From positions 2,582,501-2,646,500 of the forward strand of contig NZ_CP021376.1 in the NCBI RefSeq assembly GCF_002157875.1: a stretch of DNA of 64,000 nucleotides, read 5' to 3'. Positions 12,048 to 19,177 of the stretch are shown here, one piece after another. Below the pieces are notes generated by a model. That model saw nothing but the letters and a program-made list of their open reading frames with translations. It was not told the origin of the DNA and did no database searches. Position 1 is the first letter of the stretch. Each line of letters starts with the position of its first letter. The stretch comes from Oceanisphaera avium (lineage in GTDB: Bacteria; Pseudomonadota; Gammaproteobacteria; Enterobacterales; Aeromonadaceae). The position numbers and the translations under genes are program-made.

Positions 12048-13379
12048 ATGTTAGTTGCAAAAGGATCGAGTGCAGTCAAGTGGCTATTAGCCATGGTGTT
12101 GATGTGCTCGACGATTAGCGTGGCACAGGCACAAACTAACCCGCGTTATGCGGCTATTGTGGTTAATGCCCATAATGGCGAAGTGTTGCATGCAGAATAT
12201 GCCGATGCCGCTCGCTACCCGGCGTCATTAACTAAAATGATGACCTTATATTTATTGTTTGAGGCCATGGATAATAAGTTATTAACCCTCGATACCGCCA
12301 TGCCGGTATCGGCTCATGCCGCCTCTATGCCACAAACTAATATTTCCTTAAAAAAGGGCGATAAATTACGAGTGCGCGATGCTATACCGGCATTAATTGT
12401 GCGCTCCGCAAATGATGCCGCGGTTGTAGTGGGTGAGGCTATTGGGGGCACCGAGAGCCACTTTGCTGAGCTGATGACGCGCAAAGCTAAGGCGTTGAAC
12501 ATGAAGTCCACCACCTTTCGTAATGCCTCGGGCTTACCCAATAGCGGGCAAAAAACCACCGCCCGTGATTTATCTATTTTGTCGATGCGCTTAATGAAAG
12601 ATCACGCTAAGTATTATCATTATTTTGCCACTCCTTCTTTTACCTATGGCGGGCGTATTTATCATAGTCATAATCGCTTAATCAAAAACTACCCCGGCAC
12701 CGATGGCATGAAAACAGGCTATATCAATGCCTCTGGTTTTAACGTAGCCACTTCCACTAAAAAAGGGCCTCATCGCTTAGTCGGCGTAGTAATGGGCGGG
12801 CGGACTTCTCAATCGCGAGACGCGGCCATGGCGAAGCTATTAGATAAGAGCTTTATTAAGGCAGAGCAAATTGCCAAAGTCTCGCCAACAGGCGCACAAC
12901 AAGCGGCGAAAGAAGTACGCCAAGATAAAGCAGCCAGCAAGTTAGTGATTAGTAGCCAAACGGTGCGCCAAGTGACTCGTCAACCGGCGAGCAAGGCGCC
13001 TAGTACGCATGCCCCCAAAGTGGTGAGCAATAACGAGTTAGATAAGCCGGCACCGGTCACACAAGTCGGCGTACCTGAAATAAAAAGTACTGAGCGCAAA
13101 GTCACTCAACTTGCGCAGGCGCCCACCTTTACTAAAGAGCAAACTTGGGCCATACAGGTAGGTTCGTTTAGAGCCATGGAACAAGCTCGAGATAGAGCCG
13201 CAGAAGCAGCCAAGCGCTTAGGTAATACTCAGCAAGCCAAAATAGCGGTAAATGAAGCCAGTGTTGGCGGGCAAACACTCTATCGCGCTCAACTAGTGGG
13301 CTTAGCGCAAGATGAAGCTAAGCAGTCTTGTGAGCATTTAGTGCGCCAAAGTATGGACTGCTTAGTGGTAAGAATGTAA
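12048..13379 (+). CDS. D-alanyl-D-alanine carboxypeptidase (peptidase S11) with C-terminal SPOR domain
   Basis: A 443-residue exported penicillin-binding protein that trims the terminal D-Ala of peptidoglycan stem peptides. A signal peptide covers residues 1-28, ending VAQAQ. The three penicillin-binding motifs are S60-L-T-K63, S120-A-N122 and K222-T-G224. After the catalytic domain comes a proline/lysine/alanine-rich linker (about 280-360) and then a SPOR-like domain (about 365-443, starting TWAIQVGSFR). SPOR domains bind denuded glycan strands at the division septum. The usual E. coli homologues DacA/DacC/DacD instead end in an amphipathic membrane anchor, so the SPOR tail is a different localisation strategy. 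The ribosome site AAGGGAG is 9 bases upstream of ATG. Confidence 0.9.
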   Translation: MLVAKGSSAVKWLLAMVLMCSTISVAQAQTNPRYAAIVVNAHNGEVLHAEYADAARYPASLTKMMTLYLLFEAMDNKLLTLDTAMPVSAHAASMPQTNISLKKGDKLRVRDAIPALIVRSANDAAVVVGEAIGGTESHFAELMTRKAKALNMKSTTFRNASGLPNSGQKTTARDLSILSMRLMKDHAKYYHYFATPSFTYGGRIYHSHNRLIKNYPGTDGMKTGYINASGFNVATSTKKGPHRLVGVVMGGRTSQSRDAAMAKLLDKSFIKAEQIAKVSPTGAQQAAKEVRQDKAASKLVISSQTVRQVTRQPASKAPSTHAPKVVSNNELDKPAPVTQVGVPEIKSTERKVTQLAQAPTFTKEQTWAIQVGSFRAMEQARDRAAEAAKRLGNTQQAKIAVNEASVGGQTLYRAQLVGLAQDEAKQSCEHLVRQSMDCLVVRM

Positions 13380-13489
13380 GTCAGTGAGATAGCGCTATAG
13401 CTTAGCAGTTTAAAGCTCGAGCTAGGCGCTTACCCTCTTTTACCGACTCAAATGGCGGTTGATTAACGAGCCTAGGTGGCCATGAGCCA

Positions 13490-13802
13490 TAAAAAAGGGC
13501 AACCTAAGTTGCCCTTTTTCTGAACGTCTATTTGGTTTTTCCGTAAACCTGTGCGCTCCCTGCGTTCCTTGACGTGCTCTTCCTTGTGGGAATTCCCCTT
13601 CCTCATCCCGAGGCTGTTCCTTTATATCATCCTAATACTCGAGCTTCCTTATCGAGTTCGCCTCATCATCCTAGAGGTGTTCCTATCACGCCCTGTGAAG
13701 TCCTAGCCATCTTGGCTGCCTATCATCTTGACGGGCGCCTTGCTCCTTGCCAAAACATAGTACCCTGCTTTGGCCGAGCTTGCGGCTAGATAAAACACTG
13801 TC
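13490..13802 (-). ncRNA. csrB: CsrB/CsrC-like regulatory RNA (CsrA sponge), putative
   Basis: Read on the minus strand, this about 310-nt stretch contains 14 GGA triplets. Most are in CsrA-type contexts: AAGGAAC, TAGGATG, CAAGGAAG, AGGGAGCG, CGGGATG. Several sit in loops of short hairpins, for example CCTCGGGATGAGG, CCTCTAGGATGATGAGG and ACTCGATAAGGAAGCTCGAGT. The length is between E. coli CsrC (about 245) and CsrB (about 369). A -35/-10 pair precedes it and a strong intrinsic terminator ends it. No credible protein is encoded: the plus-strand frame at 13574-13789 is only the complement of the GGA pattern. In E. coli such RNAs titrate the translational regulator CsrA. The family call is from motif density, not a covariance search. 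Confidence 0.8.
13491..13519. terminator. Bidirectional terminator shared by the carboxypeptidase gene and the CsrB-like RNA
   Basis: AAGGGCAAC-CTAA-GTTGCCCTT has six A on the left and five T on the right. On the plus strand it ends the carboxypeptidase transcript. On the minus strand it is the natural 3' end of the GGA-rich RNA that occupies 13500-13800. Confidence 0.9.
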
Positions 13803-13808
13803 TTTGTT

Positions 13809-13838
13809 ATTATGGAAAATATTAGTTTGGTAAGTCTA
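13809..13838 (-). promoter_or_regulatory. Promoter of the CsrB-like RNA
   Basis: On the minus strand TAGACT (13838-13833), an 18-base spacer and CATAAT (13814-13809) form a sigma-70-like promoter placing the start near 13802. Upstream, a CTTACA half-site (complement of 13844-13849) resembles one arm of the UvrY/GacA box TGTAAG-N6-CTTACA that activates csrB genes. The other arm matches at only 3 of 6 positions. Confidence 0.55.
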
Positions 13839-13884
13839 TGAACTGTAAGTGTTATTTTTAAGAGTAGGGATATTTTCTATAAAT

Positions 13885-13907
13885 AAAAAGCGCTTAAGCT
13901 GCTTTTT
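13885..13907 (-). terminator. Terminator downstream of ogt
   Basis: AAAAAGC and GCTTTTT arms around a GCTTAAGC core form a hairpin, with a T tract on the minus strand. It lies 70 bases after the ogt stop and before the promoter of the CsrB-like RNA. Confidence 0.6.
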
Positions 13908-13976
13908 ATTTGAGATAAGTCTTACGCCTTTAGTGGTCAAAGGCTTACATTTTTAGCGGGCGCTGAAAATACCAGT

Positions 13977-14477
13977 TTACTTCTTTTGTTCATGCTCAAG
14001 CAGCCATGCTTTGCGCTCAATACCGCCGGCATAACCGACTAATTTACCATTTGCACCAATTACTCGATGACAGGGGATAATTAAGGCAATAGGGTTGCGA
14101 CTATTGGCTAAGCCTACGGCGCGCACGGCGTTAGGATTATTAATGTGCTCAGCGATAAATTTATAGCTGCAATGCTGGCCATACTCAAGAGTTAATAGCG
14201 CTTGCCACACTTGATGTTGAAAAGCCGTGCCACTGGGGGCTAAGGATAAGCTAAATTGGCGGCGCTGCCCTTTAAAGTATTGATCAAGTTGCTGGCAGGC
14301 GGCGAGATGGAGGGGCGTACTCGGAGCACGTGGTGTGCCATGATCACTAAAGCGCAATTGGGTGATCACTTCTTGCTGATCGGTGCTTAGGTGAGTGCTA
14401 AGCGTAAACCAACCCAGTGGACAAGGTTGACTACACTGAGTGGGTTCGCCAGCACTGGCTAAAAAAAACGTCGACAT
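13977..14477 (-). CDS. ogt: Methylated-DNA--protein-cysteine methyltransferase
   Basis: A 166-residue suicide DNA-repair protein that removes methyl groups from O6-methylguanine or O4-methylthymine. The acceptor is C136 in IIPCHRVI, followed by the loop GKLVGYAGG and the DNA-binding helix-turn-helix around residues 105-125 with the arginine finger (AVRAVG). The length fits Ogt, with no Ada transcription domain. The ATG at 14477 is preferred over the ATG two codons upstream because AGGA then lies 6 bases away. It follows the NIF3-like gene by about 40 bases, probably as one transcript. Confidence 0.92.
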   Translation of the reverse strand: MSTFFLASAGEPTQCSQPCPLGWFTLSTHLSTDQQEVITQLRFSDHGTPRAPSTPLHLAACQQLDQYFKGQRRQFSLSLAPSGTAFQHQVWQALLTLEYGQHCSYKFIAEHINNPNAVRAVGLANSRNPIALIIPCHRVIGANGKLVGYAGGIERKAWLLEHEQKK

Positions 14478-14515
14478 CGCCATTCCTAAAAAATAAATAG
14501 CAGCTTAGTTCATAT

Positions 14516-14839
14516 TTAAGCTTGGCTTGAAAGCTCGCTTAATTGCCATACATCGAAGGCGGGCTCTTCATAAGGATGTGCCTGTCGCAGCGCCTCAATA
14601 GCTGCGCTAATAAGCGTATCATGGCACACCAATTCTACTCTCACTTCAGCCACTTGCTCGAGCTGATTTACGTGTCCGATAAAAGGCTTAGCACCGGTGA
14701 TAGGTTTGAACTGTCCAGTGCCTCTGGTTTCAAAACAACAGTGTTCATAGTCACCAATACGGCCTGCGCCGCTCGCAAAGACGGCCGCTTTAACGTGCTC
14801 AAGATGGCTGTCAGGTACAAAAAAGACCAACTTATACAT
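14516..14839 (-). CDS. NIF3-like / YqfO-type small protein
   Basis: A 107-residue cytosolic protein. The opening YKLVFFVP, the stretch GAGRIGDYEHCCFETRGTGQF and the end HPYEEPAFDVW are the hallmarks of the small NIF3-like family, which corresponds to the PII/CutA-like insert domain of longer NIF3 (DUF34) proteins. Its biochemical role is unknown. It lies just upstream of ogt on the same strand; an antisense frame across it (14543-14842) is a shadow. Confidence 0.82.
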   Translation of the reverse strand: MYKLVFFVPDSHLEHVKAAVFASGAGRIGDYEHCCFETRGTGQFKPITGAKPFIGHVNQLEQVAEVRVELVCHDTLISAAIEALRQAHPYEEPAFDVWQLSELSSQA

Positions 14840-14876
14840 TGAGAGACCTGCTTAACGAATGTGGAGTATAGGCACG

Positions 14877-14944
14877 AAAGGTGAAGAGGAACCACTCACA
14901 TCATTATGAATAGCCTTGAGCTTAGTTCGTCCTCTTCACCTTTT
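14877..14944. repeat. Long inverted repeat with 39-base spacer
   Basis: AAAGGTGAAGAGGA (14877-14890) is repeated inverted as TCCTCTTCACCTTTT (14930-14944). The 14-bp perfect arms occupy the gap between the NIF3-like gene and the PhnA-like gene. It could be a stem in the read-through transcript or a protein-binding pair; neither strand has a strong T tract, so it is not a clean terminator. Confidence 0.7.
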
Positions 14945-14953
14945 CTTTTATTC

Positions 14954-15529
14954 TTAAACTTTCTTTAAAAACTGCACTGCTAATTGAATTTGTACGCCAT
15001 TAACTCGCCCGCCAATGTGGCCAGGAAGACTCGCGTTGAGGCTAATATTTTTAACGGTAGTGCCACGCTTAGCAATAAAACCGGCGCCTTTTACATCTAA
15101 GTCTTTAATGATAGTGACGGTGTCGCCCGCGGCTAAGCGGCTGCCATTACTATCGAGCAGCACTTCACCCTCGTCTTCGTTATCTTCAACTTGGCCAATT
15201 TCAGCCCACTCTTGTACTGCAGGCTCTAAATAAAGCATGTCTAGTAAGTCTTGTGCCCAGCTTTCGCTCGCCGCAAGTTTATTTAAAGTACGCCATGCTA
15301 ATACTTGTACCGCAGGCTCTTGGCTCCACATGCTCTCGTTTAAGCAACGCCAGTGATTGGCATCGGTGGGCGCGTCTAATTGTTGCTGACAAGTCTCACA
15401 TAATAAAGCGCAGTGCTCAGCGCTATCCGATGTATAAGGCGCCACTGCCTGCACATCAAGATGGGTGCTTGCTTTACATAATTCGCAGCTATGCTCGCTA
15501 CGAGTTAATAATTGTTGTTCTATGGGCAT
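14954..15529 (-). CDS. PhnA-like zinc-ribbon protein (YjdM family)
   Basis: A 191-residue cytosolic protein. An N-terminal zinc-ribbon-like segment has cysteine pairs CELC (about residue 15) and CALLCETC (about 41). The C-terminal PhnA domain (about 120-191) has LLDSNGSRLAAGDTVTIIKDLDVKGAG and ends VQIQLAVQFLKKV. E. coli PhnA/YjdM was once called alkylphosphonate uptake protein, but a phosphonate role is not supported and the function is unknown. The start at 15529 (MPIEQQ) was chosen over 15544 because GAGA lies upstream at suitable spacing and the N-terminus fits the family. No phn genes are nearby. Confidence 0.82.
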   Translation of the reverse strand: MPIEQQLLTRSEHSCELCKASTHLDVQAVAPYTSDSAEHCALLCETCQQQLDAPTDANHWRCLNESMWSQEPAVQVLAWRTLNKLAASESWAQDLLDMLYLEPAVQEWAEIGQVEDNEDEGEVLLDSNGSRLAAGDTVTIIKDLDVKGAGFIAKRGTTVKNISLNASLPGHIGGRVNGVQIQLAVQFLKKV

Positions 15530-15657
15530 GATTAAGCTTCTCATCTCATGACTAAAAGTGAGCCGATCCTAGCATAAAACCACCTGCTTGTTGTGGTTAT
15601 GACGCAAGTGCCCGACAATGTTTGATTATTATCAGACGCTGAGTAAAGGTTAAGCTG

Positions 15658-16779
15658 ATGCCAATGCAATCTTCAAGCAGCCCGCCGCAATTACATATTG
15701 AAAATGGCCAAGTTCAGTTAATAGGCCACTGGACGTTGCGCCATTTCAATGAGCTGAGCCAACTAGCCCCTCTTACCGAAGTTGCGCCCACTGCACTGGA
15801 TGCGAGTGCACTGCACGGCCTTGATACGGCAGGTGCGGCTTTGCTGATTGAAACCCTAGGTGCACAAGTCTGTCGCCAGCTATTGCCGAAGGCGAGGGGC
15901 TTATCTGCTGAGCGCCAAGCTTTATTAGGAGTGGTACTGGACGCTATGGTACAAGAAGCTCCCGCCGCGGCTACCCGTGGTCATTGGCTGGATGCTATCG
16001 CGCGCTTAGGCCAGCATGTAATGACAGGATGGCAACAATTTGTGCTCTTGCTGGGCTTTATGGGACTGACTCTCGCAAGCTTAGGGCGTAATGTATTGCG
16101 CCCCTCACAGTGGCGACTCACCGCTTTGGTGGTGCAAATTCAACAATGTGGCTTAAATGCGGTGCCGATAGTGGCCTTGCTAACGTTTTTAGTGGGTGCG
16201 GTAGTGGCTTTTTTAGGGGCGACTGTCCTTGAAAACTTTGGTGCCACTATTTATACGGTGGAGTTAGTCGCTTATTCCTTTTTACGTGAGTTTGGTGTCT
16301 TGCTCAGTGCGATCTTATTAGCAGGGCGCACCGCCAGTGCCTTTACTGCCCAACTGGGCGCAATGAAAGTGAATGAAGAGTTAGATGCGCTGCGTACCCA
16401 AGGGTTAGATCCGATGGAGCTGTTAGTGTTGCCCCGTATCTTAGCGCTGGTGCTCGCACTTCCCTTGCTCACTTTTATTGGCATGATTTCAGGGTTGATA
16501 GGGGGCGCCTTAGTTTGTTTGTTAGCGCTGGATATTTCCATTGCCCAGTATCTTACTATTTTGCAGCAAGTGCCGGTGCAACATGTTTGGGTGGGGTTAG
16601 GTAAAGCACCTATATTTGCGTTTTTAATTGCATTGATTGGCTGTTTGGAAGGATTTAAGGTGTCTGGTAGTGCGCAGTCTGTGGGAGAGCACACGACCTC
16701 CAGTGTGGTGCAGTCAATTTTTGTGGTGATCTTATTGGATGCGGTTGCCGCCTTATTCTTAATGGAGATGGCATGGTAG
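15658..16779 (+). CDS. MCE-system ABC permease with N-terminal STAS domain (MlaB-MlaE fusion)
   Basis: A 373-residue inner-membrane protein. Residues about 10-105 read as a STAS domain (LDASALHGLDTAGAALLIETLG, compare the free MlaB later in the window). From about 125 onward is a five- to six-helix MlaE-type permease with VELVAYSFLREFGVLLSAILLAGRTASAF and the family element ELDALRTQGLDPMELLVLPR. It is the channel of a phospholipid or sterol-type MCE transporter. It starts a four-gene operon with ATPase, MCE protein and lipoprotein; the ATPase start overlaps its stop by 7 bases. Substrate and direction are not determinable from sequence. Confidence 0.88.
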   Translation: MPMQSSSSPPQLHIENGQVQLIGHWTLRHFNELSQLAPLTEVAPTALDASALHGLDTAGAALLIETLGAQVCRQLLPKARGLSAERQALLGVVLDAMVQEAPAAATRGHWLDAIARLGQHVMTGWQQFVLLLGFMGLTLASLGRNVLRPSQWRLTALVVQIQQCGLNAVPIVALLTFLVGAVVAFLGATVLENFGATIYTVELVAYSFLREFGVLLSAILLAGRTASAFTAQLGAMKVNEELDALRTQGLDPMELLVLPRILALVLALPLLTFIGMISGLIGGALVCLLALDISIAQYLTILQQVPVQHVWVGLGKAPIFAFLIALIGCLEGFKVSGSAQSVGEHTTSSVVQSIFVVILLDAVAALFLMEMAW

Positions 16780-17603
16780 TCACCCCCGCCGATAATAAGC
16801 AAGCGCACGAATTACCTAAGGTGATGATTAAAGTGCGCCACTTAGCCAATCGTTTTGGTAGCCACAGTGTCCATGAAAACCTAGACCTCGATATTTACCA
16901 AGGTGAAATCATGGGGGTGGTAGGGGGCTCAGGCACGGGTAAGTCGGTTCTACTGCGCTCTATTGTGGGCTTATTGCAACCCAACGAGGGGCAAGTTGAA
17001 GTTTTTGGCCAAGATTTTTTAACCTTATCAGACCGTGAGCGTGAGCCGCTACAGGCGCGCATGGGTGTGTTATTTCAAAAGGGCGCGCTTTATTCTTCGC
17101 TGACCCTAACCGAGAATGTGGCGCTGGCTTTAATTGAACAAGCCGGCTTAGCGCGCGGCCAAGCTCAGTATTTGGCCAAGCTAAAATTGGCGCTGGTTGG
17201 TTTACCGAGCTCAGCGGCAAATAAATATCCATCTGAATTATCGGGCGGCATGATCAAGAGGGCAGCTTTGGCACGTGCGCTAGCCCTAGACCCCGATATT
17301 TTATTTTTAGATGAACCCACTGCCGGTTTAGATCCTATCTCAGCTGCCGCTTTTGATAGGTTATTATTGACCTTGCGAGATGCGCTAAATTTAACGGTGT
17401 TTTTAGTTACCCACGACTTAGATACCTTATATGCCTGCTGTGATCGAGTCGCTGTATTATCGCAAAAAAGAGTTTTAGTGGTTGATAAGCTGCCGCAAGT
17501 GGCTGATTTTGATGATGCTTGGATCCAAGATTACTTTCATGGACCTCGCGGGCGCGCCGCCCAGCAAACTGCAAGTTTGGCGGCACAAGCTCATACTAGT
17601 TGA
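16773..17603 (+). CDS. MCE-system ABC transporter ATPase (MlaF-like)
   Basis: A 276-residue cytosolic ABC ATPase. Walker A is GGSGTGKSV (about residue 50), the signature is LSGGMIKRAALARALA (about 153), Walker B is DILFLDEPTAGLDP, and the H-loop is VTHDLD. The LSGGM(I/A)KR form is typical of MlaF/Mkl-like ATPases that drive MCE transporters. It overlaps the upstream permease gene by 7 bases and is followed after 10 bases by the MCE gene, so the operon is translationally tight. It is paralogous to mlaF at 55159. Confidence 0.92.
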   Translation: MVVTPADNKQAHELPKVMIKVRHLANRFGSHSVHENLDLDIYQGEIMGVVGGSGTGKSVLLRSIVGLLQPNEGQVEVFGQDFLTLSDREREPLQARMGVLFQKGALYSSLTLTENVALALIEQAGLARGQAQYLAKLKLALVGLPSSAANKYPSELSGGMIKRAALARALALDPDILFLDEPTAGLDPISAAAFDRLLLTLRDALNLTVFLVTHDLDTLYACCDRVAVLSQKRVLVVDKLPQVADFDDAWIQDYFHGPRGRAAQQTASLAAQAHTS

Positions 17604-17613
17604 GGATAGAATA

Positions 17614-18552
17614 ATGGAAACGCGCGCGCATCATGTACTGATTGGCTTTTTCACCCTTGCGGTTGCGGTCGGTATTTTATTATTCAGCTTGTGGTTAGTA
17701 AAATCAGGTAACCAAAGAGACTCAAATTTATATGATATTGTGTTTCGTGAGGCGGTCAGCGGTTTAAATGTAGGCAGTGCCGTGGAATACAGTGGTATTC
17801 GTGTTGGTGAAGTAGAGCGTTTGTGGTTAGACGCTAACGACCCCAGTCAAGTATGGTCTCGAGTGCGTATCGCACGAGGCACGCCCATTAAAGTGGATAC
17901 TCAAGCGCAGCTTACCCTCGCTAATATTACCGGGGCGAGTAATATCCAGCTTAGTCAAGGTTCCCCAGATAGCGCTTTATTAATCGTTGATGAAGGGCAA
18001 ATTCCGGTGATCGTCGCTAAGCCTTCTTCCTTTGCAAAGTTGCGCTTAAACAGTGAAGAGTTGCTAAGCGGCTTTAAAGATTTAATCGACAATGCCAACA
18101 CCTTATTTTCTAAAGAAAACAGTGCGCACTTTCAACAAGTGTTAATCAATTTAGCAGAGACGACGGGCATCCTCAGTGAGCATAAACACCACTTAGGGCA
18201 AGGTATTGCCGACTTAGTCGCGGCCAGTGAAAAAATGAAAATAACGATGGAGCATGCGGCGCGGCTATCGGCACAGTTGGAGCAGCAATTTAATAATAAG
18301 GGCGAGCGCATGTGGCGCCATGCAGATGCAAGCTTAGCGGCATTGGCGCGCAGTAGTGAGCAACTAGCGTCTTCATTAGAGACTAATCAACCGGCCATCG
18401 CTTCAGGCTTACACAGCTTAGGGGAAATAGAACCCACACTCTTACAGCTAAAAGCGACGTTAAAAACCATTAACGACCTCTCTATTCAGTTAGAGCAAGA
18501 TCCTAGCGATTTTTTATTTGGCGCAGAGCGCATTAAGGAAGTTAAGCCATGA
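17614..18552 (+). CDS. MlaD-like MCE-domain protein
   Basis: A 312-residue protein with an N-terminal transmembrane anchor (about residues 8-27) and one MCE domain (about 38-115, VFREAVSGLNVGSAVEYSG and GVRVGEVERL-like core). A long helical C-terminal tail (about 150-305) follows. It is about twice the size of canonical MlaD because of this tail, as in the PqiB/LetB-adjacent and Pseudomonas-type paralogues. It should form the periplasmic hexameric lipid tunnel. The start at 17614 has TGAGGA upstream; the longer frame from 17482 only overlaps the ATPase gene. Confidence 0.9.
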   Translation: METRAHHVLIGFFTLAVAVGILLFSLWLVKSGNQRDSNLYDIVFREAVSGLNVGSAVEYSGIRVGEVERLWLDANDPSQVWSRVRIARGTPIKVDTQAQLTLANITGASNIQLSQGSPDSALLIVDEGQIPVIVAKPSSFAKLRLNSEELLSGFKDLIDNANTLFSKENSAHFQQVLINLAETTGILSEHKHHLGQGIADLVAASEKMKITMEHAARLSAQLEQQFNNKGERMWRHADASLAALARSSEQLASSLETNQPAIASGLHSLGEIEPTLLQLKATLKTINDLSIQLEQDPSDFLFGAERIKEVKP

Positions 18553-19166
18553 GCCTATTAACAAACAGCTTCGCTCGGACTTGTTCAATACTCTGCTTAG
18601 CAATTGCTGGGCTGGCTGCTTGCAGTGTCTTGCCTAAGGCCGAGCCTGTTGCCTATTACCGTTTACCCTCTTCCACTTTGACTCCGGCGCCTGCCTCCTT
18701 AGGGATTGCTCAAACGGTGCGTATTAAATTGCCCGATAGCAGTGGCTTATTGAACAGTAATCGTATGTTAGTGATCCCCAGTGGTAATGAGCTGAGTGCA
18801 TATCATGGAGCCCGGTGGGCGACACGCTTGCCGATTTTATTTCGTGATTCTCTACTTGATGTGTGGTTGCAAAGTGGGCGTTTTCAATTTGTAATCAATG
18901 ATAGCCAAGCGCTAGCGGCAGACCGTGAGCTTGGCGGCCGCTTAAATGCATTTCATAGTGAATATATTAATGGCCAGTTGAGTGTCGTTATTGAATTTGA
19001 TGCGCAGTGGGTGGCGCCGCAACAGCGGCGCTTATTGGCTAGTCAGCGTTTTAGAGTGACAGAGCCTACCGCTAGTAAGGAGCTCTCGGCGGTAGTGGAC
19101 GCTTTTGGTATTGCTCAAGCTCGTCTTAGCCAACAATTATTGCAATGGGCACTCGCCAGCCCGTAG
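18549..19166 (+). CDS. PqiC-like MCE transport auxiliary lipoprotein
   Basis: A 205-residue lipoprotein. The signal peptide ends in a lipobox LAACS, so the mature protein starts at the cysteine near residue 25. The domain that follows (YYRLP..., VRIKLPDSSGLLNSNRMLV and WATRLPILFRDSLLDVW) is the ABC-type auxiliary / PqiC (DUF330) family, an outer-membrane partner of MCE tunnels. Its ATG overlaps the preceding stop (ATGA). In PqiABC-type systems the lipoprotein anchors the tunnel to the outer membrane; here it replaces the soluble MlaC carrier. Confidence 0.85.
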   Translation: MSLLTNSFARTCSILCLAIAGLAACSVLPKAEPVAYYRLPSSTLTPAPASLGIAQTVRIKLPDSSGLLNSNRMLVIPSGNELSAYHGARWATRLPILFRDSLLDVWLQSGRFQFVINDSQALAADRELGGRLNAFHSEYINGQLSVVIEFDAQWVAPQQRRLLASQRFRVTEPTASKELSAVVDAFGIAQARLSQQLLQWALASP

Positions 19167-19177
19167 GAGAAAGTGCA

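Noticed and set aside
13574..13789. 71-codon plus-strand frame with Pro/Ser/His-rich translation
   Set aside because: It is the complement of the GGA-rich RNA; TCC periodicity explains the composition and no ribosome site precedes it.
14543..14842. 99-codon plus-strand frame opposite the NIF3-like gene
   Set aside because: The minus-strand protein carries clear family motifs, so the plus frame is a shadow.
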